A stretch of 34,000 bases of DNA from Lachnospiraceae bacterium (GCA_017532145.1 JAFXJR010000025.1:1-34000); one strand, 5' to 3'. Positions 7,676-15,913 are shown, numbered from the stretch's first letter. Made by a program: numbers and translations. The notes: a model not told the origin generated them from the sequence alone.

Positions 7676-8539
7676 ATGGAAGAAAAATACTATGATGGAA
7701 AAAAAGAGTTTAAGGAATTATTAGAAATGACGGAAGATGTATTTTCATCACCGATTAAACGTTGGGCTGAATATTGTTTGACTAACAAAAAAATTGATAT
7801 TGATGTTTCTGAATGGGCTATGAAGAACTATGTAGAAATGTATGATTATTTGAAAGGTGTAAAGCTTAAAAAACAACGAGGATATGAGTATAAATATGAA
7901 GTAGAAGCGTGTGGTGTAGCGTTTAGAGGTGATACAATGACTTCATTTGCTAATTTCATTCGGAAATACTTTAAAGAAAAAAAGAAACTCAGAAATATTG
8001 GAAAGGAAAACTGTGCAAACAAAATAAAATCAGGTGAATATGTAGTCGAAGATGATTATATGCATGAATTTTCATATCTTCAACATACACAAGGAAACTT
8101 GATACCAGTACCATTTTGCTTTAATGTTGAACGTTCTGGGGCATTTGCAGATAGAGACTATTGGGATATTGTCATGTATAACATATATATGTGGTGTGAA
8201 TCTGGTGATGAAAGATATATTTATGATTTGTTGAATAGGTATAATAAAAATACTCATATGGCAGAATCTGTATGCAGATTTAAATATTGGATGTCTTTGT
8301 ATCATCATAATTGGAATGAATTTTGCGATAGAAATTATTTAAGGGCGTTTGTTGACTCAGAGGGATATCCAATAGAATTTTGGAAAAATCATTTTGCTTT
8401 TAATAGAAAAATAGAATCCTTGTCTTTATGTGAGTTTGAAGATTCCGTTAAGCTAATAAATAAATTGATTAAAAAAAGAAACGAGGAAATAAATAGAAAT
8501 AGTAAAGGTGTTATTTATGGGGGTGGGTTTTTGACCTAG
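7676..8539 (+). CDS. cargo protein of unknown function
   Basis: 287 residues, preceded by AAGGAGAAG at a good distance. No enzyme motif recognised with certainty. Visible parts: an acidic N-terminus, a central HEFSYLQHTQGNLIPVPFCFN segment, then FADRDYWDIVMYNIYMWCESGDERYIYDLLNRY, rich in Trp and Tyr, and a lysine-rich end. The pattern of a 'T-x-G-N-h-h-P-h-P' element followed by 'DYWDhh...W' reminds me of a family annotated DUF6994, but that is a weak recollection. AT-rich like the rest of the element. It is the last gene before the right att site, the place where small integrative elements often carry defence or host-interaction cargo. Confidence 0.55.
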   Translation: MEEKYYDGKKEFKELLEMTEDVFSSPIKRWAEYCLTNKKIDIDVSEWAMKNYVEMYDYLKGVKLKKQRGYEYKYEVEACGVAFRGDTMTSFANFIRKYFKEKKKLRNIGKENCANKIKSGEYVVEDDYMHEFSYLQHTQGNLIPVPFCFNVERSGAFADRDYWDIVMYNIYMWCESGDERYIYDLLNRYNKNTHMAESVCRFKYWMSLYHHNWNEFCDRNYLRAFVDSEGYPIEFWKNHFAFNRKIESLSLCEFEDSVKLINKLIKKRNEEINRNSKGVIYGGGFLT

Positions 8540-8757
8540 GATGAGATTTATATGTTTGAACTAGGATGTTTTCCAAAAATATATCTGATTTTGGTGATTA
8601 CTTGGTGTTTATTTTTATGATAAGCTAGAATAAGTTGTTAGAAGATAGAACAATACATACTGAATAAATGCTTATTCTACAATAGGAGATTACAAGGTAC
8701 ATTATCATAGAATAAGCATTAGTCAGTTCTCAAAGAGATAATTATTCAGAACTTACG
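8540..8757. other. right-end spacer of the element with long inverted repeat
   Basis: No gene seen. It contains a perfect 13-bp inverted repeat AATGCTTATTCTA (8667-8679) / TAGAATAAGCATT (8708-8720), loop 28, and a second short one AGTTCT (8725-8730) / AGAACT (8749-8754). A related sequence TAGAATAA also occurs near 8624. These may be recombinase arm or accessory sites next to the att core, or a transcription stop for the cargo genes. Confidence 0.55.
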
Positions 8758-8797
8758 AACCCTTGGAAACTTTATGTTTGCAGGGGTTTTTCTTTAT
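8758..8797 (+). repeat. presumed right attachment site with degenerate terminator
   Basis: AACCCTTGGAAA (8758-8769) repeats the rpsI terminator arm exactly. It is followed by a loop and GTTTGCAGGGGTTTTT, an imperfect version of the right terminator arm plus T-run. Sequence in front (ACTTACG) also loosely resembles ACGTATAC before the left copy. This is the likely other end of the integrated element. Confidence 0.62.
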
Positions 8798-8838
8798 TCA
8801 AAGTTATATATAACCAATAAAAGAAGGAGGAATATTTT

Positions 8839-9191
8839 ATAAATTTACGGCCCAATAATTTTAAGCTTGAATCAACAACAGTCTGGTCGTTTCCAGACAG
8901 GGGCAGTTGGGCAACACATTCAGGAAAGTATCGAGGAAATTGGTCACCGTATGTACCAAGAAATCTGGTACTTCGTTATTCTAATCCTGGTGATTGGGTC
9001 TTAGATTAATTTATGGGTAGTGGAACAACCTTAGTAGAGGCAAAGCTACTCAATCAGCATAAAAATTTCATTTGGAAAACTGGTATAGTCATCTTGTGTA
9101 TTAACTGTTTGAAATTGCTTTACTTGAAAATATTCAAAAGAAGATTAGAGATGGTAGTAAATGGAAGATAGAAATTTTGATGAATGGCTAA
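8839..9191 (+). pseudogene. remnant of a DNA methyltransferase (restriction-modification)
   Basis: Broken gene for the C-terminal half of an N4/N6-type site-specific DNA methyltransferase. Translation of the frame from 8839 gives NLRPNNFKLESTTVWSFPDRG, then THSGKYRGNWSPYVPRNLV and GDWVLD, a stop (TAA at 9007-9009), then FMGSGTTLVEAKLLNQ, the S-adenosylmethionine-binding FxGSGTT motif. After about 9066 the frame shifts, and LFEIALLENIQKKIRDGSKW continues in another frame to a stop at 9189-9191, overlapping the nuclease start. An intact AAGGAGG sits eight bases before 8839, where the codon is now ATA instead of a start. So there is start loss, one nonsense codon and one frameshift; the catalytic motif with the target-base pocket is absent. 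Confidence 0.8.
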
Positions 9192-9652
9192 GTAAGTTCA
9201 GAGTAAGTATATCAAGTTATGACTATTATATAGATTTTGAAAAAGTTGTGAGAAATGTAGAAAAAATTAAGATGGAATTGAACATTTTAAATTCTTTGAT
9301 TGGTTCTAAGTGCATAGAGGAAGACTTTGAGAAAATAGTGAAAAGGTATCCGGAAACATTGCAATGTGTTCCCTTGCTACTTGCGGTGAGAGGATATGAA
9401 ATCTATGCACAAGATGAAGAGGGTATTTTCTTATATAATTTCAAAAAGATGAATTACAGTGTGGAGCAATACAAAATATTTATGTGTAAGACTGGATTAT
9501 TTGATATGATTTCAAATCATTTGGTAAATAATCTTGTGGATTACGCTTTGGGTATTGAAACTGGATTGGATTCTAATGGTCGAAAAAATCGTGGTGGTCA
9601 CCAGATGGAAGATTTGGTGGAAAAGTACATTGTGGCAGCAGGATTTTGTTGA
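9161..9652 (+). pseudogene. truncated DpnII-type restriction endonuclease
   Basis: 163 residues matching the N-terminal part of the DpnII/MboI family (GATC-cutting type II enzymes, normally close to 290 residues). Characteristic stretches are NVEKIKMELNILNSLIGSK, YPETLQCVPLLLAVRGYEI, GLFDMISNHLVNNLVDYALG and GLDSNGRKNRGGHQMEDLVE, the last containing conserved active-site region residues. The frame ends at TGA 9650-9652, exactly where a dispersed repeat (9651-9726) begins, so the C-terminal part has been lost by repeat insertion and/or deletion. With the methyltransferase also dead, loss of the nuclease is what one would expect for survival. Activity is unlikely. Confidence 0.85.
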
Positions 9653-9726
9653 CCATACAAAATGTAGTGATGACGAGTAAAATCCCATCACCTTAGATGA
9701 CAACTGCGAAGGTACTGAACAGTTAC
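9651..9726 (-). repeat. truncated copy of the 134-bp dispersed repeat
   Basis: Minus-strand oriented, 76 bp. Read in reverse complement it starts with the family end GTAACTGTTCAGTACCTTC and reaches GGTGATGGGATTTT and CTACATTTTGTATGGTC, as in the full copies at 17730 and 21591. About 23 internal bases and the distal end of some 35 bases are missing. It joins directly onto the broken DpnII-like gene. Confidence 0.8.
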
Positions 9727-10086
9727 AAATATATAAAATTGAGTAGAGGTATCCAAGCAAATGCAGAATATCCGCTTTAATAAATACATAAAATAGACAT
9801 TATATTCATATCTAAATCAATAAATTACAAATAATCACAGTAAAAAGTAAAAATATTTCATTTTATATCCCTGTAAAAAAGTATATTATTAATTTGATTC
9901 ACTGGATAAACTCTATATAAGTATAAACTTTTATATAAATATAGTGACTAAAGCCAATGGAGGCTAGAGCATACCGGAAAAATCTTTTCGGCAATGTGTA
10001 TACCCTGTTTCGTGTTATCTTTATATCAGATTCAGTCAATGGAACAGTCTACGCCTTCCTCTTTGGAAAGGAGTATGGTTATCAAA
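9727..10086 (+). promoter_or_regulatory. AT-rich spacer with candidate promoter for the sensor kinase operon
   Basis: No convincing gene. A candidate promoter is TTGATT (9894-9899), 16 bases, TATAAG (9916-9921), in a strongly AT-rich stretch (9770-9950). Transcription from it would leave a leader of about 155 nt before the kinase start. Short frames in 9957-10220 have no ribosome binding site and are not called. Confidence 0.45.
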
Positions 10087-11838
10087 ATGAAGAAGCGGAA
10101 GGCCTTTCGTACAGAACTGACGGTGATGATGGTGCTGGCCTGTATTTGTTCTGTTCTGATATTGGGGGTGGCACAGATTGTATTGTCTATTCAAAATTTT
10201 TCCAGACAGGCTTATTCTGATTTGGAATTTTATCTGGAAAATATCAATAATCAATTCCATATAAAAATGCAATATCTGGAGGAAATGGTGATTTCCTTCC
10301 GGCATAACTCTGCAATTAAGCATTTTCTGAAAGGAATGGAGGAAAATGACTATTATAATAAGGAAGAAGCACAGGAGCAGCTGAAAAGCTGTGCCAATTT
10401 ATTTTCTGAGGGAAATATTATAGATGCCATTTATCCCTTTGTAGACAGTGCCTATCTTTTTAACCAGAAGGGAGAGTGGATTAGCAGTCGCTATTATCCT
10501 GGAACGGTGGAGGATGAAGTGATAGGAAGTTTGAAATATGTGGAGATAAACAGGATTTTTCAGGAAAGTGGAGAGGAATTTTTGTATCAGGTACAGGAGG
10601 AAAATATTTATCTTTGTACCTGGATTTATGATGAAAATATGCAGACTATGGGAAGCTGTGTGGTTTCCATAGGAAAGGCAGCAGTGGATTGTCTGTTTGG
10701 ACGGCTGAAGGAATATCCCGGACATATGTGGATTGTGGCAGGAAACCAGAAACAGCTATTGTTTTTTAATGAGGCAGGAAACAGTCAGTCGGAGCAGCTG
10801 TTGGAGATAATGGGGGAGTTGTCCGGAGAAATACTGATAGGTGGAAAGAACCAGGTATTTCATATTGTAAAGAGTGGATTTGGCATAGAGAGCAGGGTTG
10901 CAGTGAGGAAGGATGTGATTTATGATTCCATCCAGTCTATGCTGCAGCCCTTCTGTCTGGTATTGCTTTTGGTACTGGGAATAGCAGGAACTACTGTGTT
11001 TACTCTGTCCATGAGGCTGACTAAGCCCTTACAGGAAATGGGAGAGGATATTAAACGGTTTGGGAAAGAGAAATTTGATGTAAGAATGCGGGAGTTTGAT
11101 ACCAGAGAATTTCACGAAATTAGCCTTTTGTTTAATGAAATGGCAGAGCAGCTACAGAAGCTGATTACTCAGGTGTATGAAAAGCAAATTTTAGCTGCCA
11201 AATCTCAGATGAAGTATCTTCAATCTCAGATTAATCCTCATTTTATGTTTAATATCCTGACGATGATAGGGATGAAGGCGGGATTAAAGGGAAATGTGGA
11301 GATTCAGAAGCTGTTATCTGCATTTGCCAGATTGATTCAGGGAAAAATATTCAGGGAGGGAGAGATTCTCATTCCTCTTTCAGAAGAAATAGAGCTGATA
11401 GAGTTTTACCTGTTTTTACAAAGTGAAAGATATGCAGGAAAGATTAGCTATGAAATTAGCTGCAGTCAGGAGCTGAAGGAGTATAAGATTCCCCGGCTGA
11501 CGGTGGAGCCGCTGGTAGAAAATGCCGTTTCTCATGGATTAGAGCCTAAGCCGGATAAGGGAAGCATTAGTATTCAAGTTTGGGAATCTGAGGAAAAGCT
11601 ATGGATTCAGGTGGAGGATAACGGAGTAGGATTCGATGTGGCAAATATGGAGCATATAGATACAGACAGTAAGCATACGCATATTGGGCTGACCAATACA
11701 AGACAGATGCTGCACGTTGTTTATGGGGATAAGGCCGGGATACAGGTGGAAAGCCAGCTCGGTAAGGGAACGAAAGCCCTGATTTTTATTCCGTTGGAAA
11801 ATGGGAGAAGTCATAATGTGGAAAGTAATGATTGCTGA
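10087..11838 (+). CDS. two-component sensor histidine kinase, YesM/LytS type
   Basis: 583 residues. Basic N-terminus then first membrane helix (about 11-33), an extracellular sensor region of some 250 residues, a second helix (about 287-308), a HAMP linker, and the His_kinase domain with QSQINPHFMFNIL in which His385 is the phosphorylation site. The ATPase domain has VENAVSHGLEP near 477, DNGVGFD near 514 and GLTNTRQML. This architecture senses extracellular ligands and phosphorylates the AraC-type regulator encoded next, with which it overlaps by 23 bases. The start is not certain: AAAGGAG (10067-10073) lies 13 bases before ATG 10087 but only one base before ATG 10075 (four residues longer). 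Both begin close to KMKKRKAFRTEL. Confidence 0.93.
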   Translation: MKKRKAFRTELTVMMVLACICSVLILGVAQIVLSIQNFSRQAYSDLEFYLENINNQFHIKMQYLEEMVISFRHNSAIKHFLKGMEENDYYNKEEAQEQLKSCANLFSEGNIIDAIYPFVDSAYLFNQKGEWISSRYYPGTVEDEVIGSLKYVEINRIFQESGEEFLYQVQEENIYLCTWIYDENMQTMGSCVVSIGKAAVDCLFGRLKEYPGHMWIVAGNQKQLLFFNEAGNSQSEQLLEIMGELSGEILIGGKNQVFHIVKSGFGIESRVAVRKDVIYDSIQSMLQPFCLVLLLVLGIAGTTVFTLSMRLTKPLQEMGEDIKRFGKEKFDVRMREFDTREFHEISLLFNEMAEQLQKLITQVYEKQILAAKSQMKYLQSQINPHFMFNILTMIGMKAGLKGNVEIQKLLSAFARLIQGKIFREGEILIPLSEEIELIEFYLFLQSERYAGKISYEISCSQELKEYKIPRLTVEPLVENAVSHGLEPKPDKGSISIQVWESEEKLWIQVEDNGVGFDVANMEHIDTDSKHTHIGLTNTRQMLHVVYGDKAGIQVESQLGKGTKALIFIPLENGRSHNVESNDC

Positions 11839-12883
11839 TGATGAGCCTTATGTCAGAGAAGGATTGGAAAAGTTAATTTCCTGGGAGGCATTAGGATGTA
11901 AGCTGGTTTATGCAGCAGAAAACGGAAAAGAGCTGTTGGAGCAGATTGACAAGGACCCTCCAAATATTGTTATTGTGGATATCCGAATGCCTTTGGTAGA
12001 TGGACTGGAGGTGGCAGAGTATATTTTTAAAAATCGATTAAGAACCTCTGTCATTATTCTTACTGCCTATGCTGATTTCCACTATGCACAAAAAGCTATA
12101 CAGTATCAGGTTAGCGACTATGTTGTAAAAACGTCTGCTTTAGAAGAAATTCCGGCTGCTGTGGAAAAAATTCGACAGCGTTTGGAAAGTGAAGAGATGA
12201 TTTGTTATCGGATGGTCGTGATGAAAATGGATAAAAATGCAGACCGGTTGAGACAATTTTACCGATATGCCTTCTCCGCCTTTGAATATCGTTTGATGAA
12301 TGGACTGGCAGAGGATGAAGGATTGATTCTGTCATTAAAAGGCAGCAGTAATCCGGAGGATGTGCTTCTTGGTTGTGAAAAGCTAATGAATCTATGCAGA
12401 AATTTTCTGGGGGAAGAACCCCAGATTATGTGTAGTAGAATCTATGAGCAGTGGGGAGATCAAAAGGAAGTCTATAAGGAACTGGTGGAATATGCAGAGG
12501 AAAGTGGAGAAAGTATCGTTATTCAGCCTCAGTTTGAAGACAATATTTTGGAGTCCGACAATATATTAGATAGTATTAAAAAGTATATTCACAGACACTA
12601 TACCGAAAAGGTTACCCTTTTGGAGGTAGCTGAAGCAGTACATTTCAGCCCCGGATATTTAAGCCGTTTTTATAAAATGAAGACAGGAGAGAATCTTTTT
12701 GATACCATCAATTCCCTGCGTATTGAAAAGGCAAAGAAGCTGCTGGAAAAAGGGGATAAGAAAATCTATGAAATTGCTGATTTAACAGGGTTTGAGGATA
12801 CAGCCTATTTTTCCAAGGTATTTAAAAAATATACGGGCTGTCCGCCCAAGGAATATGCCCGTGTGGGAAAGATGAAAAAATGA
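11816..12883 (+). CDS. response regulator with AraC-type DNA-binding domain
   Basis: 355 residues. Receiver domain at the N-terminus (WKVMIADDEPYVREGLEKL) with phospho-acceptor Asp55 in IVIVDIRMP and the conserved lysine in DYVVKTSALEE. C-terminal AraC/XylS double helix-turn-helix from about residue 250: KVTLLEVAEAVHFSPGYLSRFY and KKIYEIADLTGFEDTAYFSKVFKKYTG. The middle linker is not conserved. The start is put at 11816 because GGGAG lies eight bases upstream; an in-frame ATG at 11801 would add MGEVI. It overlaps the kinase at its start, and the binding protein at its end by ATGA. Probable target: the transport and fucosidase genes downstream. Confidence 0.95.
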   Translation: MWKVMIADDEPYVREGLEKLISWEALGCKLVYAAENGKELLEQIDKDPPNIVIVDIRMPLVDGLEVAEYIFKNRLRTSVIILTAYADFHYAQKAIQYQVSDYVVKTSALEEIPAAVEKIRQRLESEEMICYRMVVMKMDKNADRLRQFYRYAFSAFEYRLMNGLAEDEGLILSLKGSSNPEDVLLGCEKLMNLCRNFLGEEPQIMCSRIYEQWGDQKEVYKELVEYAEESGESIVIQPQFEDNILESDNILDSIKKYIHRHYTEKVTLLEVAEAVHFSPGYLSRFYKMKTGENLFDTINSLRIEKAKKLLEKGDKKIYEIADLTGFEDTAYFSKVFKKYTGCPPKEYARVGKMKK

Positions 12884-14136
12884 GAAAAAAGATAATTCTT
12901 TTATTATTGCTGATTACCTGCTTTCTGTTAGGAGGCTGTGAGAAGGAAGAGGAAGAACCTATAGAAATTACGTTGATTCATGGATGGGGAACCACAGAAG
13001 CAGATCATGTGCGGATGCGAAGAATCTATAAGGATTTTGAAAAAGACTATCCAAATATCAAACTGAATCTGGTCTCGATGATATCACCAGAGGAGGTGGT
13101 CAATAAAGTGGAGGATATGCTGTCTGTGGGAAAGGTACCTGATTTGGTCTGTACCAGTGGTTATGGAAAAGACAATATCTATCAGTTCATGCGAGAAAAA
13201 GAAAAGGCAGTGGATCTCCTTCCTTCTATAGAAGCCGATTCAAAGTTTGCAGCCAGTATTGCTCCGGAGGTGATGAGCTATTGGAAGCAGGATGGCCATC
13301 TTTATACGGTTTCAGACGTGCTGATGCTGGCAGGAGGCTACTGGTATAACGAGGAGATTTTTCAACAGGCAGGTGTGGAGCAGCCTCCAAAAACCTGGGA
13401 GGAATTTTTTGATACCTGTGAAAGAATTAAGGAGTGGTCAGAAGCAAATAAAAAGGCAGTACTGCCTATTCAAATTACTCAGGAAAGCAGTGTCTATCTG
13501 GTAGAGGCTCTGTTGGCAGATGCTGGTGGCAATGGGGAACGGGCAGTAGAGGCTCGTGATATGGATTTAACAGGGGAGGATTATCGACCAGTATTGGAGA
13601 CGATGAAGCAGCTATACCAGTATGGCTCAGAGACAGGCAAGTATTATGGCTATAGAGATGTGGTCAGTATGTTTAACAGCGGCAGGGTAGCCATGTATAT
13701 TAATGGGGTATGGGCCAGTGCCTTGATTCATAGTAATATTCCGGTAAAATATGCTGTTTTTCCGGGAAAGGATGGAAGGACACTGTCCTGTTCTTCGGCA
13801 GCTATCGGTTATATTGCAGGAAATACCGGTGACGAAAAGAGAATGGATGCCAGTATCCAATTTTTAAAATATATGCTGAGTGAAGAGGTACAGAAAAGAA
13901 TTTTGTTGGAAACAGGCCAGATGCCCTCTAATCCAACGATTCAACTGGAAGATTACAGGGAGAGCATTCCTCTGATGTATCAAGCAGCAGAGGCAGTACG
14001 CCATGCAGATCGTATTATTGAGATACCCAATAACCTGTGGACTAACAGGCAGATTGAAAATTTTCAGAGCTATATTATGGATGTGATGTCGGGGGAAATG
14101 GATGCAGAAATGTTTGTAAAAGAAATAAACAGATAA
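12880..14136 (+). CDS. extracellular solute-binding lipoprotein, sensor-linked
   Basis: 418 residues of the family 1 sugar-binding proteins. Signal peptide of type II with lipobox LLGGC, Cys20 becoming the lipidated N-terminus. Then ITLIHGWGTTEADHVRMRR, a SBP domain with VCTSGYGKDN, GGYWYNEEIFQQAGVEQPPKTWEEF and FNSGRVAMYINGVW. It overlaps the response regulator by four bases, so it is translated together with the two-component system. It sits before a hairpin and a separate binding protein that belongs to the ABC permeases. This suggests it either presents the sugar to the sensor kinase or is a second binding subunit; the first is inference from gene order only. Confidence 0.88.
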   Translation: MRKKIILLLLLITCFLLGGCEKEEEEPIEITLIHGWGTTEADHVRMRRIYKDFEKDYPNIKLNLVSMISPEEVVNKVEDMLSVGKVPDLVCTSGYGKDNIYQFMREKEKAVDLLPSIEADSKFAASIAPEVMSYWKQDGHLYTVSDVLMLAGGYWYNEEIFQQAGVEQPPKTWEEFFDTCERIKEWSEANKKAVLPIQITQESSVYLVEALLADAGGNGERAVEARDMDLTGEDYRPVLETMKQLYQYGSETGKYYGYRDVVSMFNSGRVAMYINGVWASALIHSNIPVKYAVFPGKDGRTLSCSSAAIGYIAGNTGDEKRMDASIQFLKYMLSEEVQKRILLETGQMPSNPTIQLEDYRESIPLMYQAAEAVRHADRIIEIPNNLWTNRQIENFQSYIMDVMSGEMDAEMFVKEINR

Positions 14137-14164
14137 AAATTTCACAAAATTTATGGTGAAATTT
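14137..14164. other. hairpin after the sensor operon
   Basis: AAATTTCAC (14137-14145) and GTGAAATTT (14156-14164) with a 10-base loop, right after the stop codon. No T-run follows, so at most a weak or processing-type end for the kinase-regulator-binding protein operon. Confidence 0.45.
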
Positions 14165-14211
14165 GTTGGAGAGACTAAATTTTGCAAGAAAGCCGTAAAT
14201 TACTTCCATAG

Positions 14212-14225
14212 AGTAAACGCTTCCA
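14212..14225. promoter_or_regulatory. candidate catabolite-responsive (cre) site
   Basis: AGTAAACGCTTCCA matches the CcpA operator pattern TGNAANCGNWNNCA at all fixed positions except the first. It lies 47 bases before the start of the second binding protein. Carbon catabolite control of this sugar locus would be expected; recognition by CcpA is inference. Confidence 0.55.
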
Positions 14226-14271
14226 TCATGATATGCTAACACCATAAAAACGTAACAGGGAGGTTGTTATC

Positions 14272-15651
14272 ATGAAAAAACGTTTTGTAAGTTTGTTAAT
14301 GGCAGCAGTAATGGTAGCCGGAGTAGCAATGACAGGATGTGGCAATTCTGCAGGTAATGCACCGGCAGAGACGACTAAGCAGACGACGCAGACCGAGACA
14401 CCGGCAGAAAATGAGGCGCCGGCAGAAACGGAGACACCAGCAGAAACTCCTGCTGAAAAGGAAGTTCTGGAATTTTACCATGGTTATTACCATGATGCCA
14501 GTGAATGGGCTCCGGCAGCAGTAATGAGAGAAATCTATGATAATTTTGCTGCAACCTATGCAACCGGCAATGTGGAATTTAAGGCAATTCCCAGCGAGGA
14601 TATTGCAGGTGTGGTAGAAAACAATGTAGCAGGCGGTAGCTATCCGGATATGATTGACCTGGCAGGTGCTTCCGTATCTTTAGCAGCAATGAGTCAGAAT
14701 CTGTTAGTAGATATGAAGCCTTACATTGATGCAGAGGGTATTCAGGCTAACGTAGGAATCAACTATACACAGAACGATGTAGGCGGTAAGATTTATACTG
14801 TGCATGACCAGCTGCTGACTCTGGGCTATTGGTACAATGAAAAGATTTTAACGGATGCAGGTGCTACTTTACCTACTACCTGGCAGTCCTGGAGTGATTT
14901 TGATGCAGCTATGGAAGCAGTAAGAGCGATGGGTACAGACATCTATGCTTATGGTGCAGGACAGGGTTCTACCAGATGCTTTAACGCTATTTTAGGAACT
15001 ACTGAAGCAGGAAGACAGATGCTGACAGGTGTTTTGACAGAGGATGCTATCAATGCTCCGGAATTTGCAGAAGCATTTAAGACAGTTGCAGCAATGGATC
15101 AGAAGAACGGTTCTGCTAATGCAAGTGCAGACGCTTCAGACGGTGCTAATGACTGGGGGGCAGATTTCAACCAGGAAAAATCAGCTGTATTCTTTAATGG
15201 TGTATGGGCAGCAGGTGGATTTTCAGATATTACCAATATCAGAGCAACAGTATTCCCCGGCAATGTATCCCTTTCTTCTGCATCCGGCGGTATTACTATC
15301 GCAGCAGGGATGAGTGCAGAAAAAGAGGCATTGGCTCTGGAATTTGTAAAGTATATGACCAGCGACGAGGTACAGACCAGAATCTTTAAAGAGGTAGGTG
15401 CAAATCCTTGCAGTACCACTTTGGATCTGAATGCACTGGTTGCAGATGCTGATGATAAGACAAAGCTGTTGGCAGACGCATGTGCACAGGCAAATGCAGC
15501 ACAGTATGTAGTACCTACACTGGATGCAATGTGGGGAACAGATATTGCAAATGCTATTGGAAATAAGCTGATTGAGTCTACGGTATCAGGAACAGACATA
15601 GACGCTAAGTTTGAAGAGTTGAAAAATGAATTGATTGGTCTTATTGGCTAA
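14272..15651 (+). CDS. ABC transporter sugar-binding lipoprotein
   Basis: 459 residues. Type II signal peptide with lipobox VAMTGC, Cys23. It is followed by a low-complexity linker (about residues 30-63) of repeated PAET/PAEN units, a flexible tether that lifts the domain off the cell surface. The family 1 extracellular solute-binding domain follows: HGYYHDASEWAPAAVMRE, GYWYNEKILTDAGATLPTTWQSW, SAVFFNGVWAAGGF, and a Ser-rich hinge. Strong GGGAGG eight bases before the ATG. Codon use (many GCA, CTG) suggests high expression. It directly precedes a terminator-like hairpin and the two permease genes, the usual layout where the binding protein is made in excess. Likely ligand a fucose-containing glycan, inferred from the fucosidase downstream. 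Confidence 0.93.
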   Translation: MKKRFVSLLMAAVMVAGVAMTGCGNSAGNAPAETTKQTTQTETPAENEAPAETETPAETPAEKEVLEFYHGYYHDASEWAPAAVMREIYDNFAATYATGNVEFKAIPSEDIAGVVENNVAGGSYPDMIDLAGASVSLAAMSQNLLVDMKPYIDAEGIQANVGINYTQNDVGGKIYTVHDQLLTLGYWYNEKILTDAGATLPTTWQSWSDFDAAMEAVRAMGTDIYAYGAGQGSTRCFNAILGTTEAGRQMLTGVLTEDAINAPEFAEAFKTVAAMDQKNGSANASADASDGANDWGADFNQEKSAVFFNGVWAAGGFSDITNIRATVFPGNVSLSSASGGITIAAGMSAEKEALALEFVKYMTSDEVQTRIFKEVGANPCSTTLDLNALVADADDKTKLLADACAQANAAQYVVPTLDAMWGTDIANAIGNKLIESTVSGTDIDAKFEELKNELIGLIG

Positions 15652-15692
15652 GAAATAGAAGCAGAAAGAAGCTGCTTGTGTTACAGATTGGA

Positions 15693-15722
15693 TGCCCCGT
15701 AGCTTGCTACGGGGTATTTAAT
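15693..15722 (+). terminator. intercistronic terminator/attenuator after the binding protein
   Basis: CCCCGTAGC (15695-15703), loop TT, GCTACGGGG (15706-15714), then TATTTAATT. The stem is strong but the U-run is poor, so partial read-through to the permeases is expected and would set the binding protein to permease ratio. Confidence 0.75.
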
Positions 15723-15754
15723 TCAGAAAGCTTTTCACATACAGTAGGAAAAAG

Positions 15755-15887
15755 GTAACTGTTCAGGTCAGGACTAGGCATTTACTGCATAGTCCGTGAG
15801 AAAACGTAGATACAGCAGGAGCAAGGTCCATCGCGAAGCGATTTTAATGGACTTACGGTTGTAACAATGAAGGTACTGAATAGTTAC
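15755..15887 (-). repeat. copy of the 134-bp dispersed repeat, minus orientation
   Basis: 133 bp bounded by GTAACTGTTCA and TGAATAGTTAC inverted ends. Read in reverse complement it aligns with the copies at 17730 and 21591: GTACCTTCATTGTTAC, then AAAATCGCTTCGCGATGG, then CTACGTTTTCTCACGGAC. The inside is more diverged than between the other two. It lies between binding protein and permease genes. Confidence 0.8.
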
Positions 15888-15913
15888 AGAAAAAGGATGA
15901 AAGGAGCATACGA

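Noticed and set aside
8998..9110. Programmed frameshift or recoding in the methyltransferase
   Set aside because: Start loss, a stop codon and a frameshift together, plus absence of the N-terminal half, fit decay rather than recoding.
9957..10220. Open frame of 87 codons overlapping the sensor kinase start
   Set aside because: No ribosome binding site; it runs out of frame through the well supported kinase gene.
14339..14524. Arginine-rich and cysteine-rich alternate frames inside the binding-protein linker
   Set aside because: They are frame shadows of the repeated PAET-coding stretch.
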